Both the position numbers and the translations under genes were made by a program. Shown here one piece after another: positions 47,046 to 57,763 of a DNA stretch of 64,000 bases. Source of the DNA: Saksenaea vasiformis B4078 (lineage: Eukaryota; Mucoromycota; Mucoromycetes; Mucorales; Saksenaeaceae). Below the pieces are notes generated by a model, which worked only from the letters and a program-made list of their open reading frames with translations, had not been told where the DNA came from and did no database searches. The stretch is from contig JNDT01002269.1 of NCBI GenBank assembly GCA_000697055.1, positions 62,001 to 126,000 of the forward strand, written 5' to 3'. Position 1 is the first letter of the stretch, and the number at the start of each line of letters is the position of its first letter.

Positions 47046-47232
47046 CAAAGAAAAAGAAAAAGAAAAAGAAGTTGCACTTTGTGCATAGCTCCAGTAGACT
47101 TTATTATTATCAGGATGTGAAATGTGTCATATCTTTTCTTTCCTACGAAAGAAAAGGATCCTGCGCTTTCGCACAAATGGAGAGAGAGCAAATGGAACGA
47201 ACAGCGTTTTCTTTGATGGTCAGACACACTAT

Positions 47233-48066
47233 TTATCCACGAACATATTTGACTTTTTGTTTTCTGGGCTTGCTGGGAATGGATGGCTGAGAAGTACTAG
47301 CATTCATCTCAGCAAGTGTTGGCAAGCCTTGTGCCTTGCGATGTTCATCAGCAATGGCTTCCACTTCGGCCAACGAAGTCGTGGGTGACAGGATATCCTT
47401 GGGAAGCTTGCTTTCCTTTTGGATAGCCGGCATCCGTTCAGCAATTTGATAGTACAGCTGGTTTCCTTTTTTGTTTCAATAAGCACCGTTTTTTTTTTTT
47501 TCACTTACTCGTTGTACAGTTTGGGTTGACAAAGAAACGATCACGTTTCAATTGCACTTTAACGCGACCAGGGTTGGCCCAATCACGGGGATGGCATTTT
47601 GTTTCGTAGACCACCGACAGACCTAACCTCTGCACAGCCAAGGCCATAAAGTACGCGTGTGGATTTTCAACCGCTTTCTCCTTGATGATTTTACGACCTT
47701 GCTTCACTGTTTTTCCAGCATCAATGTAGCAAGGATAAACGCAAACCCAGCTTTAGAAAAAGAAGAGTTCAGTACGTTGATTAACTTCAAATAAAACAAG
47801 ACTCACTCTTTATATTCCGAGGGATCCAATCGTTGCACACCTTGCGATGTGGTGGCCACAGAAATAGGACGATTGGGTGCCTGAGAAGAAGAAGAAGAAG
47901 CGCCTGACGACTGCATAGATTTCATGAGATTTTGGAGATCATTCATGTTTGGCATGGCCGATGAACCCTCGGTAGGAAGGGGAAAATCCATGTTGTCAAT
48001 ATCATCGTCGTCATCCACAAATACTGGATTCTTTTGGGTCTCTTTGAGCTTCTGAAGCATCGACAT
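47233..48066 (-). CDS. SEC65: Signal recognition particle subunit SRP19/Sec65
   Basis: Three exons on the minus strand (47807-48066, 47509-47750, 47233-47465) give 244 residues with an exact frame. The central SRP19 fold is clear: DWVCVYPCYIDAGKTVKQGR, KIIKEKAVENPHAYFMALAV, QRLGLSVVYETKCHPRDWAN and PGRVKVQLKRD, with NCTTRNQLYYQIAERMP after the last junction. The first about 80 residues are an Asp- and Ser-rich extension (FVDDDDDIDNMDFPLPTEG) like that of yeast Sec65 and absent from the shorter human SRP19. The C-terminus is Lys/Arg-rich (IPSKPRKQKVKYVRG). It binds SRP RNA and promotes Srp54 loading for co-translational ER targeting. Start at ATG 48066 (context GCCATGTCG). The second intron is only 43 nt and ends in CAAAAAAG. 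Confidence 0.94.
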
Positions 48067-48213
48067 GGCGGTAAGAAACAAAAAACGAAGAAGGTGAAGG
48101 GCTGTAAGTTGTGGGAATTGGTGGTCACGGATAAAAGTGACAAAGGGCGGAGCAATAAAAACCGGAACTTAGCAAGCTTTCCTTCCTTCTATTTTTTCTG
48201 ATTTCTGGAGCAA
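48067..48213. promoter_or_regulatory. Compact bidirectional promoter between SEC65 and TFB3
   Basis: Only 147 bp separate the two divergent start codons, so leaders and promoters must overlap. A CT-rich stretch (48178-48198) precedes TFB3. No TATA box is evident. Confidence 0.5.
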
Positions 48214-49629
48214 ATGAATAAAGCAGCAGCAGCGGGCACATTACGAAGCCAAACGCTTATGATTGGGAAGACGGGATCTTCTGTTGTTTCTTATCAGGTT
48301 CGATCGCTAAAGTTCCATGGCTTAATGGAGGAACTAATGTCACGGACCTCAGGAAGAAGATGCGCAGTGTCCTGTGTGTAAAAGTGACAAGTACCTTACA
48401 CCCAACTTGAAACTGCTTGTATCACCATGTTTCCATAAAATGTATTTGGAGAACAGGATGTTTGATATATAAGTTTACTGAAGGGTGTGGCTTCTAGGTG
48501 TGAGTCGTGCATTGACCGGCTGTTCAGCAGCGGACCAGCACCATGTCCTATATGTCAACGTGTTTTGCGAAAAAATCAATTCATGTCACAGATCTTTGAG
48601 GATCTGACGGTCGAGAAGGAGGTATTAGTACGAAAAAGTGTGGCCAAAGTGTAAGTCTGTCTGCCGTTTCGTCTTTATTAGGCTCTTTCAAACAATCCCC
48701 TTCTCTAGATTTAATAAGCGTCCGGAAGATTTCCCAAGTCTGCGATTATACAATGATTATCTAGAAATGGTGGAAGATATCAGTAATGTGTCATTTTCCG
48801 TTTATTTCTTTCTGATTCCTAACATAACACGGGGTAGCCTTTAATTTAATGAACGAGGTTGATGTAGCCGAGACAAAGGCACGGATCGCAGCATATGAAA
48901 TGGAAAACAAAGACAGCATTGCAGAAAATCAAGCTCGGATGGTAGGACATTTTTCTGGATTGTACAACAGACTAAAAAGGAGATGGCATATTAGGCAAAT
49001 GAACAACGCTATAAGAGTTATCAGGAGGAATTGGAGAAACAACAGAAAGAACAAAAGCGAGAAGAATATTTAAAACAACTGGAAGAGGAACGACGGCAGC
49101 GAGAGCATGAAAAGGCTGAGATCATTAAAGAACTGGTAAACATGGGCTGCGGGTAAGTATCCTTGAGGGAAACTCAGACAGGATTTCTAGGCAACATCGA
49201 ACAAATCGGCTCAAGCAGTACTTGCTACACGTCAAACTGTGGCTCTCAAACGTTCATCTGCTCTGCGTCAACAATCGGAGACAAACTCATTATCACCAAG
49301 GCTGGCCATGCCATCGTGGATCACCGCTGCTATGGATACAGATACCGAGATGCGGGAAGCTGAAGCACGGAATTTTGATCCATTTGCTTTGGCTTATGAG
49401 TACACATCTGGATTTAACGTTGCAGAGAGTTACGTTGATCCGTACGTTGAGAGAGAGAGATCCGCACTTTCGTTTCCTTTACTGATTGGTTCTTTTTATT
49501 AGATCGACGGATTATCTACACAACAACAAACAAGCCAGAGCTGGAGGGTTTGCACCCAAGTTTGCGTATACCCGTGCGTTGACAGAGGCTTTTACTGGTA
49601 TTTTATGTCCACCGGTGGATCGAGCATGA
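48214..49629 (+). CDS. TFB3: TFIIH/CAK assembly subunit Tfb3 (MAT1), RING finger protein
   Basis: Eight exons (48214-48297, 48353-48441, 48498-48650, 48709-48782, 48838-48941, 48995-49135, 49191-49441, 49503-49629) encode 340 residues with an exact frame. The N-terminal RING is complete: CPVCKSDKYLTPNLKLLVSP, then CFHKMCESCIDRLF and CPICQRVLRKNQF. The MAT1 helical region follows (FNKRPEDFPSLRLYNDYLEM; FNLMNEVDVAETKARIAAYE), then a long charged coiled coil (QEELEKQQKEQKREEYLKQL). The C-terminus (GGFAPKFAYTRALTEAFTGI) is the CDK-activating segment. The protein bridges the Kin28-Ccl1 kinase to the TFIIH core for transcription initiation and repair. Slightly longer than yeast Tfb3 because of a short N-terminal extension. 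Confidence 0.95.
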
Positions 49630-49974
49630 TGGACCTACAGTTTGTACATATACATAACTCTTTTTCATACTGTGAACAAGATAAAAAGAGAAAGAGAGAG
49701 AGAGAGGGGGGGGAAAGCAAGTTGGTATTATGGTATCAGTTACAGGAAAAGTGAAAAAAAAGAAACGAAAGAAAAACTGTACAAAAAGGATATGGAAAGG
49801 GTCTAAGCGGGAATCAACCTTGAATGACACAACTTAACCTGTATTTCATCCCAAGATATGAAAGATAGAACCGAGTGGGGAAAACACGTATACTTTTCAA
49901 CTGAGGGAAATTATGATCTATATAAATAAATTTGCTCGATTCATTAAAAACATTTTGGTTTCTCACGTTTTTTT
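49630..49974. other. Intergenic, convergent 3' flanks
   Basis: Shared 3' region of TFB3 and the WWE-like gene. It has a purine repeat with a G run at about 49686-49715. No gene seen. Confidence 0.5.
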
Positions 49975-50304
49975 TTATTTTCTTGTTTTTAAATTTTTTT
50001 TTGCTTTGTTTTCTTTACCTTTGATATCAACATATATGCCTTGAAATGAGTGGGGGTGAATGGCTGTGCTGGAAACAGAACTCATTGGAAGAGTCATCTT
50101 ACCTCCAAGGGTGAATGCCTGTTCAATCTTGTAGTGGTTGTCACCTTGAAATGGTGTCCATTTATTATCACGAAAAAACAACCAGGTGACTTCCTGGGGA
50201 TGGTCAGTCATGGATTCTTGCGCATATTTCGCGTCGTCATGGGAGCTCCGAGTCATTTGAAATGGTTGTGATAGTGAAGACTCATGAAGAAGACGATGGT
50301 TCAT
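49975..50304 (-). CDS. Small WWE-like domain protein
   Basis: A minus-strand frame of 109 codons from ATG 50304. After a polar N-terminus the sequence EVTWLFFRDNKWTPFQGDNH followed by YKIEQAFTLGG and SFQGIYVDIKG has the W..F....W.PF....N..IE.A....G pattern of WWE or phospholipase-associated WWE-like domains, which bind iso-ADP-ribose or act as interaction modules. The last about 17 residues are Lys-rich and read through a GTAAAG that could be a donor site, so a further exon may replace them. The ORF extends 75 nt upstream through a T/C-rich tract that is probably leader. Family assignment is by pattern only. Confidence 0.5.
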   Translation of the reverse strand: MNHRLLHESSLSQPFQMTRSSHDDAKYAQESMTDHPQEVTWLFFRDNKWTPFQGDNHYKIEQAFTLGGKMTLPMSSVSSTAIHPHSFQGIYVDIKGKENKAKKNLKTRK

Positions 50305-50493
50305 TGTGAGAGAAAGAGAGAGAGAAAGAGTAAAGAAAAAAAGAGGAGGTGGGAGACTTTGGGTTGCACACAAAATCACGCAAAATCTTTTACTTTATCG
50401 ACTTAGCTTTTCTTCCTCTTTGCATGAATGATATCAAAAACGTGTGTTTCCATATGCAACACCTTGCTATAACTGTTTTGTTTTCTTTCTTTC

Positions 50494-52794
50494 TTAAATC
50501 GTTTTTATCGGTTTGTTACGCTGTGCTGCCTGGGTTTGTAATTGTACCGATGTTGCTGCCCCTATGATGGTATCCTCCTCTTGTTCTTCGTTCACACTTT
50601 GGATCTGTAGTAGTGGAACGATATCTGTCGACGAAGGTTTGATGGACTGGTCAAGTGAATGGCGATAACCAATGACGCTCATGGAAATAATATAAATCAC
50701 GACACAAAAGGCACTAGCGGTGAAGCCAGTGTCTAAAAATGAACAACCCGAGGATTTACACCTGGTCCCTTTTTTTTTTCATCTTTTGGTTCACTTACGA
50801 TAATAAGGTGCATCTATATGAATTAGCAAATTAGCCAAAAGAAGGCTCCCTTTCATTTTTCTTACCCGTTACTGGCCAAAGAACCAAAGGTGTCCAAGTC
50901 CATGTGAAACACGCCGAAGTATTCATCACACCAATAGCAAGTGCTCTGACTTCAATGTTTTGGGAAACGATCTCACTTGCCCAAGTCATAATGACCTGAT
51001 AACAAAAAAACAACAAGTTAAAGGAACATCCTCTGATTGTTTTTAGAAAGAAGAACTACTACTTACCGAGGTCGTTGATTTCAAACCAACATTGGTTAAA
51101 ATAAAGCCTGTATAAAGTAGACCAAAGGGCTGTACAAAAGCAGACAACATACTTTGATGTTTCAGACATAGTCAGATGGCCACAATTTTAATTTTGTAGT
51201 GTTACCTGCAACCCAGTAGACCTACTGATGCAGGCAAAACAATACACCTTTGGCAAGAAAAAAAAAAAGAATGAGAAAACGCACCTTTTTCTTTTTTCTT
51301 TTCTTTTTTTTTTTGCCATAGACTTACCACAACCGTGTACGATACTTGTCGCTGATGAAACCATTACATAAGGTGACAACCATAGTGATTAATGTATCTG
51401 GCTATATATATTTTTCAATTTAGTCCACATAACTCTATGCCTTTTACCGTCGTGATCAGATTGGCTGTAACAGCGTCGTAACCAAGTTTCCGGGCTACGA
51501 TACCCAGTACGGTAGTTGCGCCCAATGAAATATGAACAGCTGCCCATCCGATGACGAAGAGGTAGATGTAACGATTCGTAATAAGGCTTAAAATACATTT
51601 CTTGAGGTTTCTTGTTGCTGGTTTTTGTGACGCTTTGCCTTCAGATTCCAGTCGACGCATGGCCAGTTCGCGTTCCTACAATGCCAAAAAAAAAAAAGAA
51701 TAAATTCAATTTATGGATGTTTGACCTTTTTTTTTTTTTTTGCCTACTGCTTCGCTTAGCCAGCTCGTATTATTTGGGTAGTCTGGAAGATATTTGAATC
51801 CACCAATGAACAGGATTCCTGTAATAGATGCATCTACCATAAACATCCAACGCCATCTTTTTTTTTTAAAAAAAGAAAAACACCAAGAAGAGATCATAAT
51901 AATTAGATGAAAGAGACATTTGTTGTTATTTTTTTTCCTTTACTTACCCGCTGATATTCAGTACGCCATGCATTGTTTTCAGCATGATGGCCTGGACCAC
52001 CCCGCTCATGCCACCACCCAATGATCCGCATATGGTCAGTAAAGCGAGTCGTTTGCCTAACTCCTTTTTCGTATACCATGTTCCAAGCAAAAAGATGATC
52101 TACCCCAGCCGGAAGAAAGGAATATAAAAAACAAAACAAAACAAAACAAAGATCAGGGTCTTGCGATGATGGTACATCCTTTAAAACATACGCCGGGATA
52201 AAAGCCCGCTTCGGCTAGTCCTAACAAGGTGCGAATTACAAACACACCCCGCACAGATTGCACAGTCGCCATGGCAAGTGTCAAGAAGCACCATATCATT
52301 TCTAAAGAAGGTAGATAGATGGATGGACGTAGCCTGGATAATAAGATGTTGGAGGGAACTTGCATACTAAAAAAAAAAATGTTTTTTTGTTGTTCTGTGC
52401 TCAGATCACTCATATTAAATCTCTCCTTATTTTATCTTTTTCTTTTTTTTTCTTATATACCTGAGATAGCCAAGCATGAATAATACTCCCATCCAGTTAT
52501 ATTGCACACCGGTGATAGCTAACTCTTCCTCCATCCCACTAATAAAGGCGCTGCCTTTGTTATAAGAAGTAAGTTTTGTGTCTGTAGCAAAACGGTTCGG
52601 AGGATCGGGTTCTTACCCAGATTAGCGTTGTCTAGCATTTTCACCATGTTACCAAACATAGCAAATACTAAGAGTCGTTTGTCTAGTCTTGCTACCAAAG
52701 CTCTTTCTTCTCTTGGATCAATGCGATGGTAATGATGATGGGTTGACATTTCATTGCATTCGTCATTTTCGAGTAGGGTTGCTTCTTTATGCAT
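50494..52794 (-). CDS. MFS anion:cation symporter (Dal5/Tna1 allantoate-nicotinate permease family)
   Basis: A multi-exon minus-strand transporter. The first exon starts at ATG 52794 with a His-rich cytosolic tail (CNEMSTHHHYHRIDPREERA) and the conserved LDKRLLVFAMFGNMVKMLDN. The next gives NLGSAFISGMEEELAITGVQ, the family signature after TM1. MQVPSNILLSRLRPSIYLPS, RTLLGLAEAGFYPGV, RWRWMFMVDASITGILFIGG and EVRALAIGVMNTSACFTWTW continue the 12-helix fold. It ends in a Gln-rich cytosolic tail at 50494. Relatives import organic anions such as nicotinate, allantoate, pantothenate or biotin precursors with protons at the plasma membrane; the substrate is not predictable. Exons lie between 52794 and 50494 with introns carrying long T or A runs; not every border was fixed. 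Confidence 0.88.
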
Positions 52795-53226
52795 GGTTTC
52801 AAAACAAAAAGTAAAAAGAACAGGAGTATCAGGAAATGATTGGTTTTTCGGCTCAAGATGGAATTTTCCAAAGTGTTTGGTCCCTGAGAGAGAGAGGCAT
52901 TCGTTCGGTGAGAGAAATAAGGATTTGTGTTACATTGAAAGTAAGCAGCTACAAGATCGCCAGGAAACGACACGATATTCTGGGGGACCGCGTGATACGT
53001 GGGAAGGCAACATCTACCTTACCCCGCTTTTTTATGCTTCAAACGCCCCACTTACTATTTGTTTTGCCTGCCTAAATCGGTGCAGCAAGGAAAAAAAAAA
53101 AAAGAAAAAGAAAAAGAAAAAAAAATCTCTGATGCCGGGAACATATATATGTATAAATATAAATAAAGAAAAAAGAGGTCTGCTTCTCTTCCTTTCTTCC
53201 TCTTTCCCCTTCCTCATTTCGTACAC
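52795..53226. other. Divergent intergenic region
   Basis: 5' flank of the MFS gene (-) and of the zinc-knuckle gene (+). A long A/G run (53090-53125) and a pyrimidine-rich leader (53178-53215) precede the zinc-knuckle ATG. Frames here are low-complexity artefacts. Confidence 0.5.
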
Positions 53227-53453
53227 ATGGCGCCACCCGTGAAACCTGTCAACCTGACTGGAGGACAATGGTAAGTTATATAGCATTCATTGGGTAGATC
53301 ACGGAACTAATTCAATTTCTAGCGATCACTGTGGACAGGTAAATTGGAAGAAGAAGAAATACTGTAAATTAAGAATAACTAAATCATTCCTCTTCCTCTT
53401 CTTCTTAGTATGGCCACCCCCGCAAAGACTGCGATCTATTAAAGTCGAAATAG
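53227..53453 (+). CDS. 34-residue CCHC zinc-knuckle microprotein
   Basis: Three exons (53227-53270, 53323-53338, 53409-53453) join in frame into 35 codons including TAG. The product starts MAPPVKPVNLTGGQ and then contains one complete zinc knuckle, CDHCGQYGHPRKDC (C-x2-C-x4-H-x4-C), ending DLLKSK. The knuckle is split by two introns, and the middle exon is only 16 nt, so the frame is meaningful only after splicing. All sites are GT-AG with good acceptors (TTTCTAG; TTCTTAG) and a pyrimidine-rich leader precedes the ATG. CCHC knuckles bind single-stranded nucleic acids or proteins; here nothing else is attached. No larger ORF surrounds it. It could alternatively be the end of a longer gene, but upstream sequence offers no exon. 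Confidence 0.7.
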
Positions 53454-53825
53454 AAGCAAATATCACCTAACAACAACAACAACAACAACAACATTTGTAT
53501 ACACTCATTTTTCCTGTTCCCTTTTTTTCTTTCTCGCACCCATTTTCTTTTTCTTAAAAAAAAAAACCGCTACCGCTTGATGCTAAGAAATTATGTAAAC
53601 CAAAACCATGGTGTTTTTCCCTTGTTTTCTCTCTTATTTTTTCTATTTCCGCGCTCCGCTAAAAAAAAAGCATATAACCTGTACATAATTAACTCCTCTT
53701 CCCTAAAGTACCTATTTCGTTGCAACGATATGATGATTTCCTTTTTTTTTTCTCTCTTTATATTTTTATTGTTAGTTAACAAGAAGAAATAAATAAACTC
53801 TGTATAGGCGCCGTCTTTTTCTTTT
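53454..53825. other. Intergenic with (CAA)n repeat
   Basis: Convergent 3' flanks of the zinc-knuckle and glutamine synthetase-like genes. A CAA tandem repeat lies at about 53468-53492, followed by T- and A-rich tracts. The low-complexity frames on both strands (53577-53857) are not credible genes. Confidence 0.5.
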
Positions 53826-55486
53826 TTAAACGAGTTCCATGTAACGTTTAAGTTCATAATCCGTCACCGCGTTTTGCCATAAATTCCATTCATGCTTCCT
53901 TGTATTGCTGTAATGATCCACAAATGCATTTCCCAAAACTTTACGTGCTACCGAGTCACTTGCTTCCATTGCTACCACTGCCTCCTGCAATGTTCGTGCG
54001 AGTCTGATGCCTAATTCCCCAGGTTGGTCGATTGGTCCCACCGGTAATTCCTGTTTAGTCGTGATTCCCCAGTAACCACATTTAAGCACAGCCGCCAGGG
54101 CCAAATGCGGGTTGACATCTGCCCCCGACACACGCTTTTTTTTTTTTCGCAATGACATATTTTCACTTTAGTAACACCGCCATACATAAAAAAAAAAAGA
54201 AAAGAAAAAGTGAACCTTACCATTTCCAGACGCGCAGCACTTGGCGATGTTGTCGGGGGAACAATTACTCGTACCGCACCATGCCGACTGTCAACACCCC
54301 ACGATACAGTTACTGGAGCCCAATAATTCTCCACCAAACGCTTGTAACTTTTAAAAGTCAGCAAACGTACTTCCCTTTTTTTTTTTTTTTTTACCCATGC
54401 GTTTTCTAATCATTACCTGTTGATGGTAGGTGCGAGAACGGCCAGGATACTTGGTAAACCATGCAGGACGCCGGCCAAAAAGTGAACCATGGTTTTGGTC
54501 ATGTGGGGGATGTGACTGGGTTCACCTACAGCAAAGACATTTTCGCCCTTGTCATTTTTCAAACTGAAATGCATATGGCCAGAACAACCAGGCATGGATT
54601 GATAAGGTTTGGCCATAAAAGAAGCCATAAAGCCATGCTTCATTGCAATTTGTTTCATGCCCGTCTTGAATAATGTAGCACGGTCGCCTGCTTCTTTTGC
54701 CTCGGTATATCCAATGGCTGCCTCAAATACACCCGGTCCCGTCTCCGTATGCCAACTTTCCACATCTACCTTGAACTGACGAAGCCAATCAAAAGCATGA
54801 TAATAGAACTCTTGATTTTGAGTAGGTCGTAGAATCGAATAACCACACATCCCCAAGGTCAGCGGAGCTAAATTAGCATGGCCTTTTTCTGCTAGCGATT
54901 CCGTAGTTTCTACAAGAAAGAAAAAACTCTCAGCGTCACGTTATTTGGCATGAAAGCACCAAAAAAAAATTTACCTTTGAAGCAGAAAAACTCAAATTCC
55001 ACACCACTGTAAGCTTTGTATCCGAGTTTGGCCAGATCATCTACGGCACTGCCCAATAAGGTACGAGGACAACAGTATAATGGTTCATGCGTCTTGGGAT
55101 GCATCAAATTCAACAGGAAGAACGGAATATCATCTTCCCACGGAATTCGTCTATAAGTCGATAGATCAATTTTGGCCAAAAGATCAAAGTATTGACAGCC
55201 TTCTCCAGAGAATTCGACCTTGGTTGAATAGAGACTATCTTGAATATCCCAACCAAAGATTACCGCACAAAATCCTAACCAAAAGAAAAAAAAAACTTGA
55301 TAAGCTAATCAAAAAAGAAAAAAAAACCACGTCTTTTGGATTTTTACCAAATCCGTCTTTCACCACTTGCAGGAACTTGTCTTTATGGATCACTTTGCCT
55401 CTTAATACACCGTCAATATCTACAGCTGCCACTTTGACCTTGCTGTCATTCTCAAGTAATTGTTCGATATTTTGTAATGTTGCCAT
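53826..55486 (-). CDS. Type-I-like glutamine synthetase / gamma-glutamyl-amine ligase (GlnA3/PuuA/FluG C-terminal type)
   Basis: A multi-exon minus-strand gene from ATG 55486. The N-terminal beta-grasp reads VKVAAVDIDGVLRGKVIHKD, as in GSI-like ligases (not the eukaryotic GSII). Then come WEDDIPFFLLNLMHPKTHEP, LGYKAYSGVEFEFFCFKG with metal-binding Glu, SWHTETGPGVFEAAIGYTEA, PGCSGHMHFSL (the HxH ATP site), LVENYWAPVTVSWGVDSRHG with the phosphate-binding Arg, and ADVNPHLALAAVL. It ends DYELKRYMELV. Length is about 450 residues, single domain: the N-terminal amidohydrolase half of FluG is absent. Relatives glutamylate amines such as putrescine, or ammonia, using ATP. Introns contain long A or T tracts (for example near 55320 and 54380). 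Confidence 0.9.
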
Positions 55487-56359
55487 GAAAGGAAAAGCGG
55501 AAGATAAGAAGAAGAGGAGGAAGAAGAAGAAGAAGAAAAAGGAAAAGGAAAAAAAGATTGCGGAATAAAGAAGAAAAGATAACGCTTATAACTACCTGAA
55601 CTCTCCCCCCTTTCCCTCGTGACCTCTTTTTAGTAACGTACATCGGCTAGGTCATTCATTACCGCACAAAGGATTGGTTCAATTTGGCCTTTTGGTTGTC
55701 ACACCAGACTCATCGTTGATCATACCCATGATATCGCTGAACATCGGCACTTTAAATACTTAGCGTGCGGTACATCGCACAACATGGTTACGTTTCATGC
55801 ATCTATTCCCGCGTAGCCGCTGGAATTTAATCATTGCAACATGGATGGAACGTGTAACCAAAAAGAAAATGGATGCGGATTTTTTTTTTTTTGCTCGAGT
55901 GATAGGATATGCAACTAATGTACAAGAAAAGAAAAAGGGTAGCAAATAGTTACCATACAAAAGCGGTATGGATTAACAGCTAATTACCCGGGAACGCGAC
56001 AAAGAGACAGGTACGTTATCAAACTGTGGGAATCAAGAGATAACGTGTGTACTGCTATCAACCAATGACGCTTTTCTGACTTTCAACAATTCCAAAATTT
56101 GTGGCAGGGGAGATGGGCTGAATCACAGCCAACCCTCCTGGCTTCCCTTTCCCTCGGTCAACAATGCAAGATAGCATCCTAAATAACTGAAGCGTGGTAA
56201 AGCGGAATTTGAACAATCCATTGAAAAAGACAGACATTACCATCTGACTTGCGTGTGGGGGAATCCATTACTGCAGATTCCTTAATCCGTCATGCCACCA
56301 AGATATCCATGCTGCTTTGTCTTTTTAAGCCAACTGGGATACACACACACACACACACA

Positions 56360-56417
<58 letters not shown>

Positions 56418-56473
56418 TGAACCACTAATCGAAAATGTCAACAACAACAACGATGGACAGAATATAACAAGTG
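55487..56473. other. Intergenic upstream of the glutamine synthetase-like gene
   Basis: A GAA/AAG purine repeat (about 55500-55555) lies in the leader. No supported gene; minus-strand frames at 55760-55960 and 56058-56243 have no recognisable domain. The compound microsatellite at 56341-56414 is listed separately. Confidence 0.45.
56341..56414. repeat. Compound microsatellite (AC)11(TC)26
   Basis: Eleven AC units run directly into about 26 TC units without interruption. On the opposite strand this makes a long open Arg-Glu frame, which is an artefact. Confidence 0.95.
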
Positions 56474-56800
56474 ATGCTGTGGCTAAAGGAAGCGTTGTTG
56501 TATAACTGGCTTTACCGTGCACTTCTTCTTTTTGTATTCTTTCAATTTGGCGTCCTTCTTTCTATTGAATCCACGCACTCTGAAGTCCTTGAAACAATTA
56601 AAAAGGTACCCAGTGCTCATTTACAACCTGACGAAATTTATCATTTCATCGCAAAGACCTAACGACTGCGTGTACGGATCTTCACGTAGAGATCAAGAAA
56701 TGATGACAGGACTGTGTGTTACCAAGGAATGTCTTCCGAGGTTCTAAACTATCAGTCAATCTTTGTGGGAAACCATCAAAAACGAGGGTGCTCGTTTTGA
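56474..56800 (+). CDS. Possible small signal-anchored protein; locus unresolved
   Basis: A two-exon model (56474-56605 and 56690-56800) gives 80 residues. The N-terminus is a signal peptide or membrane anchor (MLWLKEALLYNWLYRALLLF then VFFQFGVLLSI), followed by a polar part with RSRNDDRTVCYQGMSSEVLN and a C-terminal KRGCSF. The intron has a fair branch site (CTAAC) and acceptor (ACGTAG). Coding-like text also continues in other frames (SLWETIKNEGARFDLWCSEE at about 56755-56815; SPENMTALYSTLDQEGMLS at about 56938-56995), so the true gene may be longer or be a frameshifted pseudogene. No family recognised. Confidence 0.35.
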
Positions 56801-57763
56801 TCTCTGGTGCAGTGAAGAAATATCTCTCCGCTATGTGGCCCTGCTACATAGAATCGTATAAGGTACTTGTTGCTGGGACTGTAGAAATTGGTTGTCAAAG
56901 AGGGAGACAGGTATATCCGATATGCAGAGTGTGGACAGTCCTGAGAACATGACAGCTCTCTATTCTACTTTGGATCAAGAAGGAATGTTATCGTAGACAA
57001 ATGATGACCTGCGACGTATTCAACAACGACACATGATAACTCATATCGTCGCCGCGTGGACGCCATTGCTGGAGACTTCGGGCAAAGTCTGCGCGATATG
57101 TCATTTGGTTTACGGTTAAGCAGCATGAATATGGCTTCTCTTTAACGGTTCCATTATGTGTGCAATACCTACGCGCGCAGCCTAGTCTTTTAATCCCACA
57201 AACGCTCCGAGATTTTTTTGTGCTTTTCGTGGGAAGCGAAGAAGTGAATGGCATGAAAATTCAAAAGAAGAGGGGCGTGGAGTGCGAAGTAAAAGGTCAA
57301 TAACCCCAATCGTGAACAAATCTAGTAAAATACGAAACCACATCTTAGAAAAAGGAAACCATGTACGACAGCGAACTTCCTTTAAAGAGCGGGGAATAAG
57401 TAGTAAGCTAAATTGTCTCATCTTGTATATTACACATTGTTAGGAAAAATCTAATCTATTTTTGAAAGACAATGTAAAAAAAAAAAGGGGCTTTTTGGCA
57501 ATGATAAAATGTTAACTGTCAATCCATGTTCCAGTTATCCTTGTACCAAGTTTCATTGATAGGAAAACAGCCTTCTGTCTATCTGTCTGTCTGCCTGCCT
57601 TAAAACACCGAGCATCTTAAAAAAAATCCTGCAAGTCACATGTTCAGATAAAGCAATTGAGTTTCGACTTCGTCAGCATTTATAAGGTTTCAACTTTTGA
57701 GTCTTTTTTTGCTTCTCTTACTCTTTCTTTCGTCTTTTATCTCCACCCCCTACTCTTATCGTT
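56801..57763. other. Unresolved / intergenic
   Basis: The first 200 bp may hold further exons of the preceding locus. From 57000 on I see only short frames and a CTGT/CTGC-type short repeat at about 57578-57600. A pyrimidine-rich leader (57700-57750) precedes CYB5. Confidence 0.4.

Noticed and set aside
53577..53857. Low-complexity Phe/Lys-rich frames on both strands
   Set aside because: T- and A-rich intergenic DNA; no coding signals.
56325..56522. Minus-strand frame with Arg-Glu and Val-Cys repeats
   Set aside because: Direct translation of the AC/TC microsatellite.
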